In this document: positions 1 through 6,438 of the stretch, piece by piece
How the letters are laid out: each line of letters starts with the position of its first letter
Position numbering within the stretch: the stretch's first letter is position 1
NCBI GenBank assembly: GCA_002085035.1
Contig: MZGM01000019.1
Span: 1-10,657 of the forward strand
Length of the DNA stretch: 10,657 nucleotides
Direction of reading: 5' to 3'
DNA from: Candidatus Zhuqueibacterota bacterium 4484_219
GTDB taxonomy: Bacteria; Zhuqueibacterota; JdFR-76; 4484-219
Translations under genes and position numbers: made by a program
Notes under the pieces: generated by a model
Database searches by the model: none
What the model saw: only the letters and a program-made list of their open reading frames with translations
Told to the model about the DNA's origin: nothing

Positions 1-135
1 CCAAAACAGTTCTTCTGGCGTTTCGATAACATTGCCTTTATCGTCACGCATCAAGTAACGTCGTTCCAAAACTCGAAGTGCATTTTGAGTCAAATGCAAC
101 TTGACACTCTTTGCTATATTTGAGGTTTTGCCCAT
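1..135 (-). CDS. nrdJ: Adenosylcobalamin-dependent (class II) ribonucleotide reductase, N-terminal fragment
   Basis: This is the first 45 codons of a gene that runs off the left edge. It starts at the ATG whose complement is 133-135, preceded by an AAGGA-type ribosome binding site. The peptide begins MGKTSNIAKSVKLHLTQNAL and continues with a VLERRYL and an IETPEELFW segment. That pattern (leading 'LT.NAL.VLE.RYL', then 'ETPEE.F') is typical of the N-terminus of B12-dependent ribonucleotide reductases, which reduce ribonucleotides to deoxyribonucleotides without oxygen. The catalytic cysteines and glycyl/cobalamin regions lie outside the window, so the class assignment rests on the N-terminus only. 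A sigma-70 promoter and NrdR-like boxes upstream (192-284) agree with an RNR gene. A class I/III large subunit is less likely, given the motif. Confidence 0.82.
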   Translation of the reverse strand, partial: MGKTSNIAKSVKLHLTQNALRVLERRYLMRDDKGNVIETPEELFW

Positions 136-191
136 ATTATAATTCCTTGTTTTGAATGATTGAGTCTATAATGTTAAATAGAAGCAAAAAT

Positions 192-220
192 AATATAGCA
201 TTTGAAAAAATTAATGTCAA
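192..220 (-). promoter_or_regulatory. Sigma-70 promoter of nrdJ
   Basis: Read on the minus strand, a perfect -35 TTGACA (complement of 215-220) is followed after exactly 17 bp by TATATT (complement of 192-197). Transcription would start near 185, giving a leader of about 50 nt before the nrdJ ATG. No B12-riboswitch-like conserved box is visible in that short leader. Confidence 0.78.
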
Positions 221-237
221 GAGAAATTTCAACGGTC

Positions 238-253
238 TCACCTGATGTTGAGT
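238..253. promoter_or_regulatory. Putative NrdR box 2 (degenerate) upstream of nrdJ
   Basis: The 16-mer TCACCTGATGTTGAGT matches the palindromic NrdR consensus at 10 of 16 positions, with five of the six most conserved ones kept. On its own it is weak. It lies exactly 31 bp (centre to centre) from box 1, leaving a 15-bp gap, which is the known arrangement of NrdR operator pairs on the same face of the helix. It ends 17 bp upstream of the nrdJ -35 hexamer. Confidence 0.45.
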
Positions 254-268
254 TGTTGCTAAAGCAAT

Positions 269-284
269 ATACTACATATTGTAT
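269..284. promoter_or_regulatory. Putative NrdR box 1 upstream of nrdJ
   Basis: Read on the minus strand, the 16-mer is ATACAATATGTAGTAT. Against the published NrdR-box consensus ACACWATATATWGTGT it matches 13 of 16 positions, including all six most conserved ones (C4, A6, A8, T9, T11, G13). It lies about 50 bp upstream of the -35 hexamer of the nrdJ promoter. NrdR is the ATP/dATP-sensing repressor of ribonucleotide reductase genes. The match was counted by hand; no matrix score was computed. Confidence 0.6.
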
Positions 285-366
285 CTATTGGAACGTACGG
301 GCTACTACTTCTTTCGAGAAAAAATATGATTTGTACTGCAACACACTAACGGAAGGAGAGGTACGA

Positions 367-1716
367 TTATTTCTGGAATATTTGGCTTGCAACTTGGAGA
401 TAGGTATCCATTTCTTGCTGGGAGCGTTTTTCGGTGACGGCTATCAAGATGGTGTTTTCTAATTCGAGGTTAAATTTTTGCAAGTCAATACCCGCTAATA
501 TTCGTTCGCTTTTCAAGGTCTCAAGGAATGATTTTGCTGGTATGGTAATTTCTATGGCAAACTCTTTGAAAAAGGGTCGGGAAAATTTTAATTTGCAACC
601 AGGAATGGATTGCAAACCTTCGGCCAAATAGTGACTTTTTTGGAGACACTGGTTTGCTACCTCGCGAAGGCCTTCTTTTCCTAATAGCGAGAGGTACACC
701 GTGGCTGCTAAGGCGTTCAGAGTTTGGTTAGTGCAGATGTTTGAAGTAGCTTTTTCCCTGCGGATGTGCTGTTCCCGAGTTTGAAGGGTCATTACGAAGC
801 CTCGGCGGCCTTTCGAGTCGACCGTTTGACCAATCAAACGCCCAGGAATTTTGCGGATAAATTCTCGTTTGGTGGAAAAAATCCCCAAATACGGCCCTCC
901 GAAGGCTAAAGCATTTCCCAGAACTTGTCCTTCTCCGATAACGATGTCGGCATTGTATTCCCCCGGGGGTGTAAGCAAGCCCAGAGAGATTGGATCCACG
1001 CAAGTAATGTAAAGAGCACCCACTTGGTGAATCATTTTTTCGATCTCAAAAACTTCTTCTAAGCATCCGAAGAAATTTGGATGTTGCAAGATCACAGCAG
1101 CAGTTTGATCGGAAACAATTTGCTTAAGGTGGGTTAAATTTGTGCCACCAGTTGTGTCTATAGGGATCTCATCTATTTGAATATTTTGACCCTTACAATA
1201 GGTTCTAATGATCTGCCGATAAAAGGGATTGACTCCCATAGAAACAGCGATTTGTTGGCGATTTTTAACCCTATGTGCTAAAAGGGCTGCTTCGGCTAAT
1301 GCCGAACCTCCATCGTACATGGAGGCGTTAGTAACATCCATACCGGTCAGATTGCAGATTAATGATTGATACTCATAAATCGCCTGTAGGGTGCCTTGAC
1401 TTACTTCTGGTTGGTAGGGAGTGTATGCAGTATAAAATTCAGGGCGAGCGAGGATGTGATCTACTGCGGCAGGAATGTAATGGTCATAAGCACCACCCCC
1501 TAAAAAACAAATGTAATCATTTACCGAAATATTGTTTTGGGACAACTGACGAACTAATTGAAAAGTTTCTAATTCTGATAATGGTTTTGGCAGTTTGAGC
1601 TTACCCGGTAATCTTGCTGAGATAGGGATAGGTTCCAAAAGTTGTTCAAAATTTTCTACCCCTATGGTGTTTAACATTTCCCCCTGTTCTATTTCAGTAT
1701 GGGGAATGAAAGGCAT
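367..1716 (-). CDS. gcvPA: Glycine dehydrogenase (decarboxylating) subunit 1, P-protein alpha half
   Basis: A 449-residue protein, the usual length of the N-terminal half of the split P-protein. With GcvPB it decarboxylates glycine and passes the aminomethyl group to lipoyl-GcvH in the cytoplasmic glycine cleavage system. Family motifs seen are FLGGGAYDHYIPAAVD at about residues 71-86, EFYTAYTPYQPEVSQG at about 93-108, an NASMYDGGSA stretch near 130-139, and the later VIGEGQ, FGGPYLGIF and TREQHIRREKATSNICTNQ blocks. This half does not carry the PLP-binding lysine, which lies in GcvPB in split enzymes. The ATG start follows a GGGAGC-type ribosome binding site and lies 54 nt after gcvH, so the two are probably co-transcribed. 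Oddly, gcvPB is not next in line: nrdJ follows, with its own promoter. The assignment is firm; the location of the partner subunit is unknown. Confidence 0.96.
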   Translation of the reverse strand: MPFIPHTEIEQGEMLNTIGVENFEQLLEPIPISARLPGKLKLPKPLSELETFQLVRQLSQNNISVNDYICFLGGGAYDHYIPAAVDHILARPEFYTAYTPYQPEVSQGTLQAIYEYQSLICNLTGMDVTNASMYDGGSALAEAALLAHRVKNRQQIAVSMGVNPFYRQIIRTYCKGQNIQIDEIPIDTTGGTNLTHLKQIVSDQTAAVILQHPNFFGCLEEVFEIEKMIHQVGALYITCVDPISLGLLTPPGEYNADIVIGEGQVLGNALAFGGPYLGIFSTKREFIRKIPGRLIGQTVDSKGRRGFVMTLQTREQHIRREKATSNICTNQTLNALAATVYLSLLGKEGLREVANQCLQKSHYLAEGLQSIPGCKLKFSRPFFKEFAIEITIPAKSFLETLKSERILAGIDLQKFNLELENTILIAVTEKRSQQEMDTYLQVASQIFQK

Positions 1717-1770
1717 GGTGGTGCTCCCAGGCTTAACTAAGTTAGAACAAATTAACTTTAACCAGCTGGT

Positions 1771-2148
1771 TCACTCTAACAACCTGCGATATTCTTTGGG
1801 AGAGAGAAGATTATCCAATTCTGAAAGATCAAAAATTTTGACTTTAATAAGCCAACCATCCCCATAGGGATCTTGGTTAATAAGTTGGGGATTTTCTTCC
1901 AGCAAATTATTTACTTCAATTACTTCACCTGAAACCGGAGCGAACAAATCGGCTACTGTTTTCACGGCTTCAATAGTTCCAAAGGGTTCCATTTGCTGGA
2001 CATGGTCACCAAGTTGAGGTAATTCCACGAAAACCACATCGCCAAGCTCGCTTTGAGCGTAATCGGTGATGCCAACAATCGCTATGTCATCCTCAACATA
2101 AATCCACTCGTGTTCTTCAGTGTAATGAAGATCCTCAGGGATATCCAT
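1771..2148 (-). CDS. gcvH: Glycine cleavage system H protein
   Basis: A 125-residue lipoyl carrier, standard length for the family. It shuttles the aminomethyl group from the P-protein to the T-protein and electrons to the L-protein. The N-terminus DLHYTEEHEWIYVEDD and ITDYAQSELGDVVFVELP are classic H-protein segments. The lipoylation site is Lys63 in GTIEAVKTVADL, followed by the PVSGEV.EVN segment and DPYGDGWL near the C-terminus. The ATG start is set by a strong GGAGGAG site (complement of 2157-2163), 8 nt upstream. It follows accC by 78 nt and precedes gcvPA by 54 nt. A TATAAT-like hexamer in the accC-gcvH gap has no good -35 partner, so a separate internal promoter is possible but not shown. 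Confidence 0.97.
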   Translation of the reverse strand: MDIPEDLHYTEEHEWIYVEDDIAIVGITDYAQSELGDVVFVELPQLGDHVQQMEPFGTIEAVKTVADLFAPVSGEVIEVNNLLEENPQLINQDPYGDGWLIKVKIFDLSELDNLLSPKEYRRLLE

Positions 2149-2226
2149 GGATCAAACTCCTCCGGTTAAGATTATACGACCCATTCAAGATGTTAAAATT
2201 TGCACCTGGCCATTTAATTAAAAAAT

Positions 2227-3567
2227 CTAACTGCTTAGTTCAAAGGATTCAAGAAAGTTAATATCGTATTCGCCGTTACGAAAACGCTCGTCCTCTAAGA
2301 CCTTGAGGTGAAAGGGAATAGTAGTTTGAACACCTTCGATGACGAACTCTTCTAAGGCACGTTGTAGACGTCGCAGAGCCTCTTCTCGTGTGCGGCCATG
2401 AATGATCACTTTAGCTAATAGGGAATCGTAATAAGGGGGGATTACGTATTGGGCGTAAGCATGAGTATCAACACGAACCCCGGGGCCTCCGGGAATATGA
2501 AAATAGGTAATTGTTCCGGGTGAAGGCATAAAATTTTTTGTCGGGTTCTCGGCGTTGATCCGACATTCGATGGCATGACCGCGCATTTTGTAGTTTATTG
2601 AATCTAATTTCCCTTTTGCCGCAAGTCGAATCTGCTCCTTTACCAAGTCTAAACCAATTACCATCTCCGTAACCGGGTGTTCTACCTGAATACGAGTGTT
2701 GACTTCCATGAAATAGAAATTGCCATCTGTATCCAGGAGGAATTCGATGGTGCCGGCACTGGTGTACCCTACTGCTTTAGCACCTTTCAGAGCTGCGGCG
2801 CAGATGCGGTCGCGCAATTGTTGATTAATTGCTGGTGAAGGAGCTTCTTCGATCAATTTTTGGTGTTTACGCTGGATGGAGCATTCTCTTTCCCCTAAAG
2901 CAATAACGTTGCCATAATCATCCCCCAGAATCTGGATTTCGATATGGCGCGGATGGACGAAGAACTTTTCTAAATAAAGGTCGCCGTTACCGAAGGCGGC
3001 GGTGGCTTCGGTTTGTGCTGTCTCAAAGGCATTCTCCAGCTGCTCTTCGTCTTGTACTATCCGCATGCCTTTACCCCCCCCACCCGCAGACGCTTTCAAA
3101 ATTACCGGATAGCCAATTGTTTTGGCAATTTCCTTAGCTTCAGAGACTGTTTTGATGACTCCCTCACTTCCAGGAATGACCGGGATTCCGGCCTTCCGCA
3201 TAGTCTCTTTGGCTAACGATTTATTGCCCATTTTATCGATTACTTCTGGAGAGGGTCCGATGAAACGAATATTGCACGATTGGCTGATTTCTGCAAAACG
3301 TGAATTCTCTGCCAGAAAACCATACCCTGGATGAATAGCTTCTGCATTGGTGATTTCGGCAGCGCTAATTAAACGAGGGATATTTAAATAACTTTCGCTA
3401 CTGGGCGGAGGCCCTATGCACACTGCTTCATCAGCAAAGCGAACATGGAGCGAATCTACATCGGCTTGAGAGTAAACTGCTACCGTTTTAATACCTAATT
3501 CTTTGCAAGCGCGAATTATACGTAACGCAATCTCGCCGCGATTAGCTATTAGAATTTTATTAAACAC
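2227..3567 (-). CDS. accC: Acetyl-CoA carboxylase, biotin carboxylase subunit
   Basis: A 446-residue ATP-grasp enzyme, the usual length for AccC. It carboxylates the biotin on AccB using ATP and bicarbonate, the first half-reaction of malonyl-CoA synthesis. It shows the N-terminal KILIANRGEIALRIIRAC segment, the glycine-rich ATP loop GGGGKGMRIV at about 162-171, ERECSIQRKHQKLIEEAPS at about 227-245 and MEVNTRIQVEHPVTE at about 287-301. The expected catalytic and ATP residues are present (Lys116, Lys158, Lys237, Glu275, Glu288, Arg292). I chose GTG at 3565-3567, giving MFNKILIANR. The AGGAG site is 6 nt from this codon but only 3 nt from the TTG one codon earlier, and most homologues begin MF.K. 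There is no biotinyl domain, so it is a stand-alone subunit that works with the adjacent AccB rather than a fused pyruvate or propionyl carboxylase. Confidence 0.96.
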   Translation of the reverse strand: MFNKILIANRGEIALRIIRACKELGIKTVAVYSQADVDSLHVRFADEAVCIGPPPSSESYLNIPRLISAAEITNAEAIHPGYGFLAENSRFAEISQSCNIRFIGPSPEVIDKMGNKSLAKETMRKAGIPVIPGSEGVIKTVSEAKEIAKTIGYPVILKASAGGGGKGMRIVQDEEQLENAFETAQTEATAAFGNGDLYLEKFFVHPRHIEIQILGDDYGNVIALGERECSIQRKHQKLIEEAPSPAINQQLRDRICAAALKGAKAVGYTSAGTIEFLLDTDGNFYFMEVNTRIQVEHPVTEMVIGLDLVKEQIRLAAKGKLDSINYKMRGHAIECRINAENPTKNFMPSPGTITYFHIPGGPGVRVDTHAYAQYVIPPYYDSLLAKVIIHGRTREEALRRLQRALEEFVIEGVQTTIPFHLKVLEDERFRNGEYDINFLESFELSS

Positions 3568-3573
3568 CAAGGT

Positions 3574-3578
3574 CTCCT
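3574..3578 (-). promoter_or_regulatory. accC ribosome binding site
   Basis: AGGAG on the minus strand. It lies 6 nt before the GTG at 3565-3567 and 3 nt before an in-frame TTG at 3568-3570, which favours the GTG as the start. Confidence 0.6.
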
Positions 3579-3616
3579 ATCTAATACCATTTTGATATTT
3601 GACGTTTTCATTTGCG

Positions 3617-4123
3617 TTATGATTTGTCCGGAAGTACTCTAAACAGCGGCTGGTTGTACTCTACTGGCTGGCCATTATCCACTAGTATTTCTACGATTGT
3701 GCCACTTATTTCTGCTTCAATTTCGTTCATCAGTTTCATCGCTTCAATGATGCACAATACTTTGCCAGGAGTAATATGGTCATTTAGTTCAACATAGGGG
3801 TCAGCCTCCGGAGAGGGAGCACGGTAGAAAGTACCAACCATTGGAGAACGGATTTCTACGCAGTTTTCCTCTTTAGAGGGCGCGGGTGATTCCTCTGAGA
3901 GTAATTCAGGAATTGATGGTTTTTCTGTTGATTCAGAGATTGTCGAAGCCGAGGGCTCCTTGATGATAGGTTGAGAAACTGAATGGACTATTGTTGGATG
4001 GCGGTCATTACTGGCGTAAGATTTGATGATTCGGATTTTTTTCCCCCATTTGGAAATTTCGAGTTCGGCTATATTGCTTTCTTCAACAATTTTTACTAAT
4101 TTGCGAATTTCAGTATCTTTCAT
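3617..4123 (-). CDS. accB: Acetyl-CoA carboxylase biotin carboxyl carrier protein
   Basis: A 168-residue carrier with the standard BCCP layout. A helical N-terminus (KDTEIRKLVKIVEESNIAEL) is followed by a Pro/Ser/Glu-rich flexible linker of about 45 residues, then a C-terminal biotinyl domain starting at IRSPMVGTFYRAPSPEADPYV. The biotinylated lysine is in EAMKLMNEIEAE (Lys130 with the start used here). An upstream in-frame ATG at 4133-4135 would add four residues, but that ATG overlaps the GGAGG ribosome binding site of the ATG at 4121-4123 and has no site of its own. The gene lies between efp and accC, a common bacterial order. It serves AccC and the carboxyltransferase AccA/AccD, which are not in this window. 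Confidence 0.95.
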   Translation of the reverse strand: MKDTEIRKLVKIVEESNIAELEISKWGKKIRIIKSYASNDRHPTIVHSVSQPIIKEPSASTISESTEKPSIPELLSEESPAPSKEENCVEIRSPMVGTFYRAPSPEADPYVELNDHITPGKVLCIIEAMKLMNEIEAEISGTIVEILVDNGQPVEYNQPLFRVLPDKS

Positions 4124-4128
4124 TACTT

Positions 4129-4133
4129 CCTCC
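4129..4133 (-). promoter_or_regulatory. accB ribosome binding site (decides the start)
   Basis: GGAGG on the minus strand, 5 nt before the ATG at 4121-4123. The alternative ATG at 4133-4135 overlaps this element, so initiation there would have no Shine-Dalgarno sequence. Confidence 0.7.
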
Positions 4134-4148
4134 ATCTAAGGTGAAAGG

Positions 4149-4706
4149 CTATACTCTCTCGATGTACTCCCCTGTCCTTGTGTCAATTTTTAGAACATCA
4201 CCCTCTTCAATAAATAGGGGGACCTGTACTACCGCTCCAGTTTCCAGAGTTGCTGGTTTTGTACCCCCTGATGCAGTGTCGCCACGAACACCGGGGTCGG
4301 TTTGGATTACCTTCAGTTCCACGAAGAATGGTAGTTCGATGCTTACAGGCACATGCTCGCGAAAGAGGATATCTACATTATCCCCTTCTTTCAGGTACAA
4401 GACCACATCCTTAACAATTTCTGCGTCCACAGCAATCTGTTCAAAGGTTTCGGTGTCCATAAAAAAATATTGATTTTCAGAGTAGTAAAGATATTGCATA
4501 GGCTTACGTTCAATGCGTACGTCAGCTAATTTTTCTTCAGCGCGGAAGGATTTTTCTACTACTCGGCCTGTTTTTAAATTTTTGAGTTTGAGGCGGCTGA
4601 ATGCACCTCCTTTACCAGGTTTAATATGTTGTACCTCAACAACAGAGTACAGCTCGTTGTCAATATCAAGAACCATACCGCTACGGGTACTTGATGCTTG
4701 AACCAT
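4149..4706 (-). CDS. efp: Elongation factor P
   Basis: A 185-residue protein of standard EF-P length. It binds ribosomes stalled at consecutive prolines and promotes peptide bond formation. The N-terminal KOW-like domain carries the loop QHIKPGKGGAF, and the exposed modification residue is Lys32. Lysine-type EF-Ps are modified by beta-lysylation or other lysine adducts, not by EarP rhamnosylation of arginine; which modification applies here cannot be told. The OB domains follow (PMQYLYY, ETFEQIAVDAE, then FVELKVIQTDPGVRGDTA, GGTKPATLETGAVVQVPLF and a C-terminal IDTRTGEYIERV). A GGAGG site lies 7 nt before the ATG. It is the first gene of the efp-accB-accC-gcvH-gcvPA block, and its stop lies 25 nt before the accB start. 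Confidence 0.97.
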   Translation of the reverse strand: MVQASSTRSGMVLDIDNELYSVVEVQHIKPGKGGAFSRLKLKNLKTGRVVEKSFRAEEKLADVRIERKPMQYLYYSENQYFFMDTETFEQIAVDAEIVKDVVLYLKEGDNVDILFREHVPVSIELPFFVELKVIQTDPGVRGDTASGGTKPATLETGAVVQVPLFIEEGDVLKIDTRTGEYIERV

Positions 4707-4761
4707 ACAACAACCTCCAGTTTTGAATCTCGCTCCCTTAAAAACAGAATTGATATTTGAA

Positions 4762-4790
4762 AATATAACAGTTCATTTTTAAAAAGTCAA
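4762..4790 (-). promoter_or_regulatory. Sigma-70 promoter P1 of the efp operon
   Basis: On the minus strand, TTGACT (complement of 4785-4790) and TATATT (complement of 4762-4767) are separated by 17 bp. The start site would fall near 4755, about 50 nt upstream of the efp ATG. A short AT-rich palindrome, ATATTTGAAAATAT (4753-4766), overlaps the -10 and the predicted start. Confidence 0.65.
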
Positions 4791-4822
4791 CACCATTTAA
4801 TCTGGGTACTATGACAAAGCTA

Positions 4823-4851
4823 AATCTAATATAATTTTTTAAAACAGTCAA
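4823..4851 (-). promoter_or_regulatory. Possible second efp promoter P2
   Basis: On the minus strand, TTGACT (complement of 4846-4851), then 17 bp, then TAGATT (complement of 4823-4828). The -10 matches the consensus at only four of six positions. It lies 61 bp upstream of P1 with the same spacing, so tandem promoters are plausible. The region is very AT-rich, so this could be chance. Confidence 0.35.
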
Positions 4852-4912
4852 TACATTTTTGAAACTAAGATATCAAATTGAACAATATTTTGATTTGTGA
4901 TGAATAAATCCC

Positions 4913-4941
4913 TTGAATTTTTGGTTAAATTTTCGTATATA
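4913..4941 (+). promoter_or_regulatory. Weak candidate promoter of the PAP2 gene
   Basis: TTGAAT (4913-4918) and TATATA (4936-4941) are 17 bp apart, each matching the sigma-70 consensus at four of six positions. It lies in the right place, 33 nt before the preferred ATG. A TATAGT two bases further on would give a 19-bp spacer. No better plus-strand promoter is seen in the 4707-4974 divergent region. Confidence 0.25.
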
Positions 4942-4965
4942 GTTTACAGGTTGATTTTATTTAAC

Positions 4966-4969
4966 GGAG
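4966..4969 (+). promoter_or_regulatory. PAP2 gene ribosome binding site (decides the start)
   Basis: GGAG lies 5 nt before the ATG at 4975. The upstream in-frame GTG and ATG at 4897 and 4900 have no Shine-Dalgarno sequence. Confidence 0.6.
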
Positions 4970-4974
4970 AGACG

Positions 4975-5538
4975 ATGGTTCATTTACTTGTTCAAATTGA
5001 TGTTTGGTTGTTTTCTCTTATTAACCACACTCTGGCCAATCCCCTCTTTGATCTCATCATGCCATGGGTTACTGATTTAAACCACTGGAAAATACCAATT
5101 TTGCTTATTTGGCTTGCTTTAATTGTATTTGGTAAGAAGACCGGCAGGCTTGTGGCCGTTTTGATAATTTTTACGATACTGCTAAGTGATCAAACTAGTA
5201 GCTTTGTTATTAAGCCTTTGGTTGGGCGCATTCGACCTTGCAATGCATTGGCAGATGTACGGCTATTAGTGAGCTGCTCTGGTTCTTTTTCTTTTCCTTC
5301 CTCACACGCGGTAAATATATTTGCTACTGCCACACTATTTTCTTATTTTTATCAACGATACTGTTATTTCTTTTATGGTTTTGCAAGTCTTATTGCTTAT
5401 TCACGAGTCTATGTGGGGGTGCATTATCCTTTTGATGTAATTGCCGGTGCTTTTTGGGGGGTGTGTTGTGGATTGATTGTGGCAAGAATTTTTCAGTATC
5501 TGGTTTCAAGAATCAATTTGAAAAAAAGGTGGTTTTGA
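4975..5538 (+). CDS. PAP2-family membrane phosphatase (undecaprenyl-diphosphate/lipid phosphate phosphatase type)
   Basis: A 187-residue integral membrane protein with all three PAP2 phosphatase motifs. These are KPLVGRIRP at residues 80-88 (KX6RP), FPSSHA at 107-112 with His111, and SRVYVGVHYPFD at 143-154 with nucleophile-type His150 and Asp154. Hydrophobic stretches at about 40-52, 57-70, 112-127, 129-142 and 155-177 give five to six membrane segments, and the active site should face the outer side. Family members dephosphorylate undecaprenyl pyrophosphate, phosphatidylglycerol phosphate or other lipid phosphates; the substrate here is not determined. The start at 4975 is set by GGAG and by the N-terminus (IDVWLFSLINHTLANPLFD), which fits the family. 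An upstream start at 4897 would add 26 residues but lacks a binding site. Its stop overlaps the next start by one base (TGATG), which implies translational coupling. Confidence 0.9.
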   Translation: MVHLLVQIDVWLFSLINHTLANPLFDLIMPWVTDLNHWKIPILLIWLALIVFGKKTGRLVAVLIIFTILLSDQTSSFVIKPLVGRIRPCNALADVRLLVSCSGSFSFPSSHAVNIFATATLFSYFYQRYCYFFYGFASLIAYSRVYVGVHYPFDVIAGAFWGVCCGLIVARIFQYLVSRINLKKRWF

Positions 5539-6392
5539 TGAGAAAGATTGGAGATAGTACAATGTTTCCCAAGGCATATGAAAATCTTGATTTTCTCCAC
5601 AGTTCAGATGCGCGGGTCATTCGTATTCTGGCGGAATATTTAGAACCGCTACGTCGACTACGACGCTGTAAAATCCGTGATACGATTGTTTTTTTCGGTT
5701 CAGCAAGAGCTCCAAAATTAGCGGACTTGCAGTTACAAGAGAAGGAGGATAGTGAATCAGTGCCCCAGTCATTTCCAGAAGAGGATAAAGCAGATGAGAA
5801 GCCACGGGCACTCCTCTATCAGTATCGGCTGGCTCAATATTATGAGGAAGCCCGTGAATTGGCTAAACGTTTAACAGAATGGTCGCAGAGTTTGGCTAAT
5901 GGGCAACGTTTTGTTATTTGTTCCGGAGGTGGCCCAGGCATAATGGAAGCTGCCAATCGAGGAGCCCAAGAAGCTGGCGGACAATCAATTGGATTTAATA
6001 TTAGTTTACCAATGGAACAGTATCCCAATCCGTTTATCTCAAGCAAACTATCTTTTGAATTCCATTATTTTTTCATGCGGAAATTCTGGTTCATATACCT
6101 GGCTAAGGCGCTAATAGTTTTTCCTGGTGGGTTTGGAACTTTGGACGAGTTTTTTGAAGTTCTTACCCTTATTCAAACTCAAAAACTGCAAAAGCAAGTT
6201 CCAATTGTTTTATATGGGAATGAATACTGGCACGAGGTTTTGAATTTCGACAATATGATTAAGTGGGGAACTATTAGCCGTGATGATGTGGCTCTTTTCA
6301 AGTTTGCCGACTCTGTTGAGGAGGCTTTTGTTTATCTCAAGACCGAGTTGGAGAAACGATTCGTAAATAAAAGAAGGTTTTGGTACCTTTAA
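5538..6392 (+). CDS. LOG-family (TIGR00730-like) Rossmann-fold protein, putative nucleotide 5'-monophosphate phosphoribohydrolase
   Basis: A 284-residue protein with the lysine-decarboxylase-like Rossmann fold of the LOG family. Motifs are VFFGSAR at about 51-57, CSGGGPGIMEAANRGA at about 128-143, and MRKFWFIYLAKAL followed by PGGFGTLDE at about 196-204; the last is the signature with catalytic Arg/Glu. Characterised members cleave cytokinin riboside monophosphate or other nucleoside monophosphates to base plus ribose 5-phosphate. The bacterial substrate here is unknown, and older 'lysine decarboxylase' labels are misleading. It is longer than minimal LOG proteins (about 190 aa). The extra length is an N-terminal KAYENLDFL...LAEYLEPLRRL region and an acidic insert at about 61-90 ahead of YEEARELAKRLTEW. 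The ATG at 5538 follows AGGTGG by 5 nt; ATG 5562, after a GGAG, is an alternative that would remove eight residues. Confidence 0.88.
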   Translation: MRKIGDSTMFPKAYENLDFLHSSDARVIRILAEYLEPLRRLRRCKIRDTIVFFGSARAPKLADLQLQEKEDSESVPQSFPEEDKADEKPRALLYQYRLAQYYEEARELAKRLTEWSQSLANGQRFVICSGGGPGIMEAANRGAQEAGGQSIGFNISLPMEQYPNPFISSKLSFEFHYFFMRKFWFIYLAKALIVFPGGFGTLDEFFEVLTLIQTQKLQKQVPIVLYGNEYWHEVLNFDNMIKWGTISRDDVALFKFADSVEEAFVYLKTELEKRFVNKRRFWYL

Positions 6393-6438
6393 TATTTAGT
6401 TTCTTTTAACTTGTAACTTTCTGGGAAGGAGAAAAGTT

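Noticed and set aside
202..462. 86-codon plus-strand open frame starting at TTG 202
   Set aside because: It begins inside the nrdJ promoter, crosses the NrdR-like boxes, has no ribosome binding site and overlaps the 3' end of gcvPA by about 96 bases. Its product resembles nothing I know.
2171..2196. TATAAT hexamer on the minus strand before gcvH as a separate promoter
   Set aside because: The nearest -35-like element (TTAACA) is only 14 bp away, the TTGAAT is closer still, and there is no extended -10. Support is too weak to call.
4872..4894. ATCAAA...TTTGAT inverted repeat in the efp/PAP2 divergent region
   Set aside because: Six-base AT-rich arms with an 11-base gap are expected by chance in such AT-rich DNA, and there is no link to a known operator.
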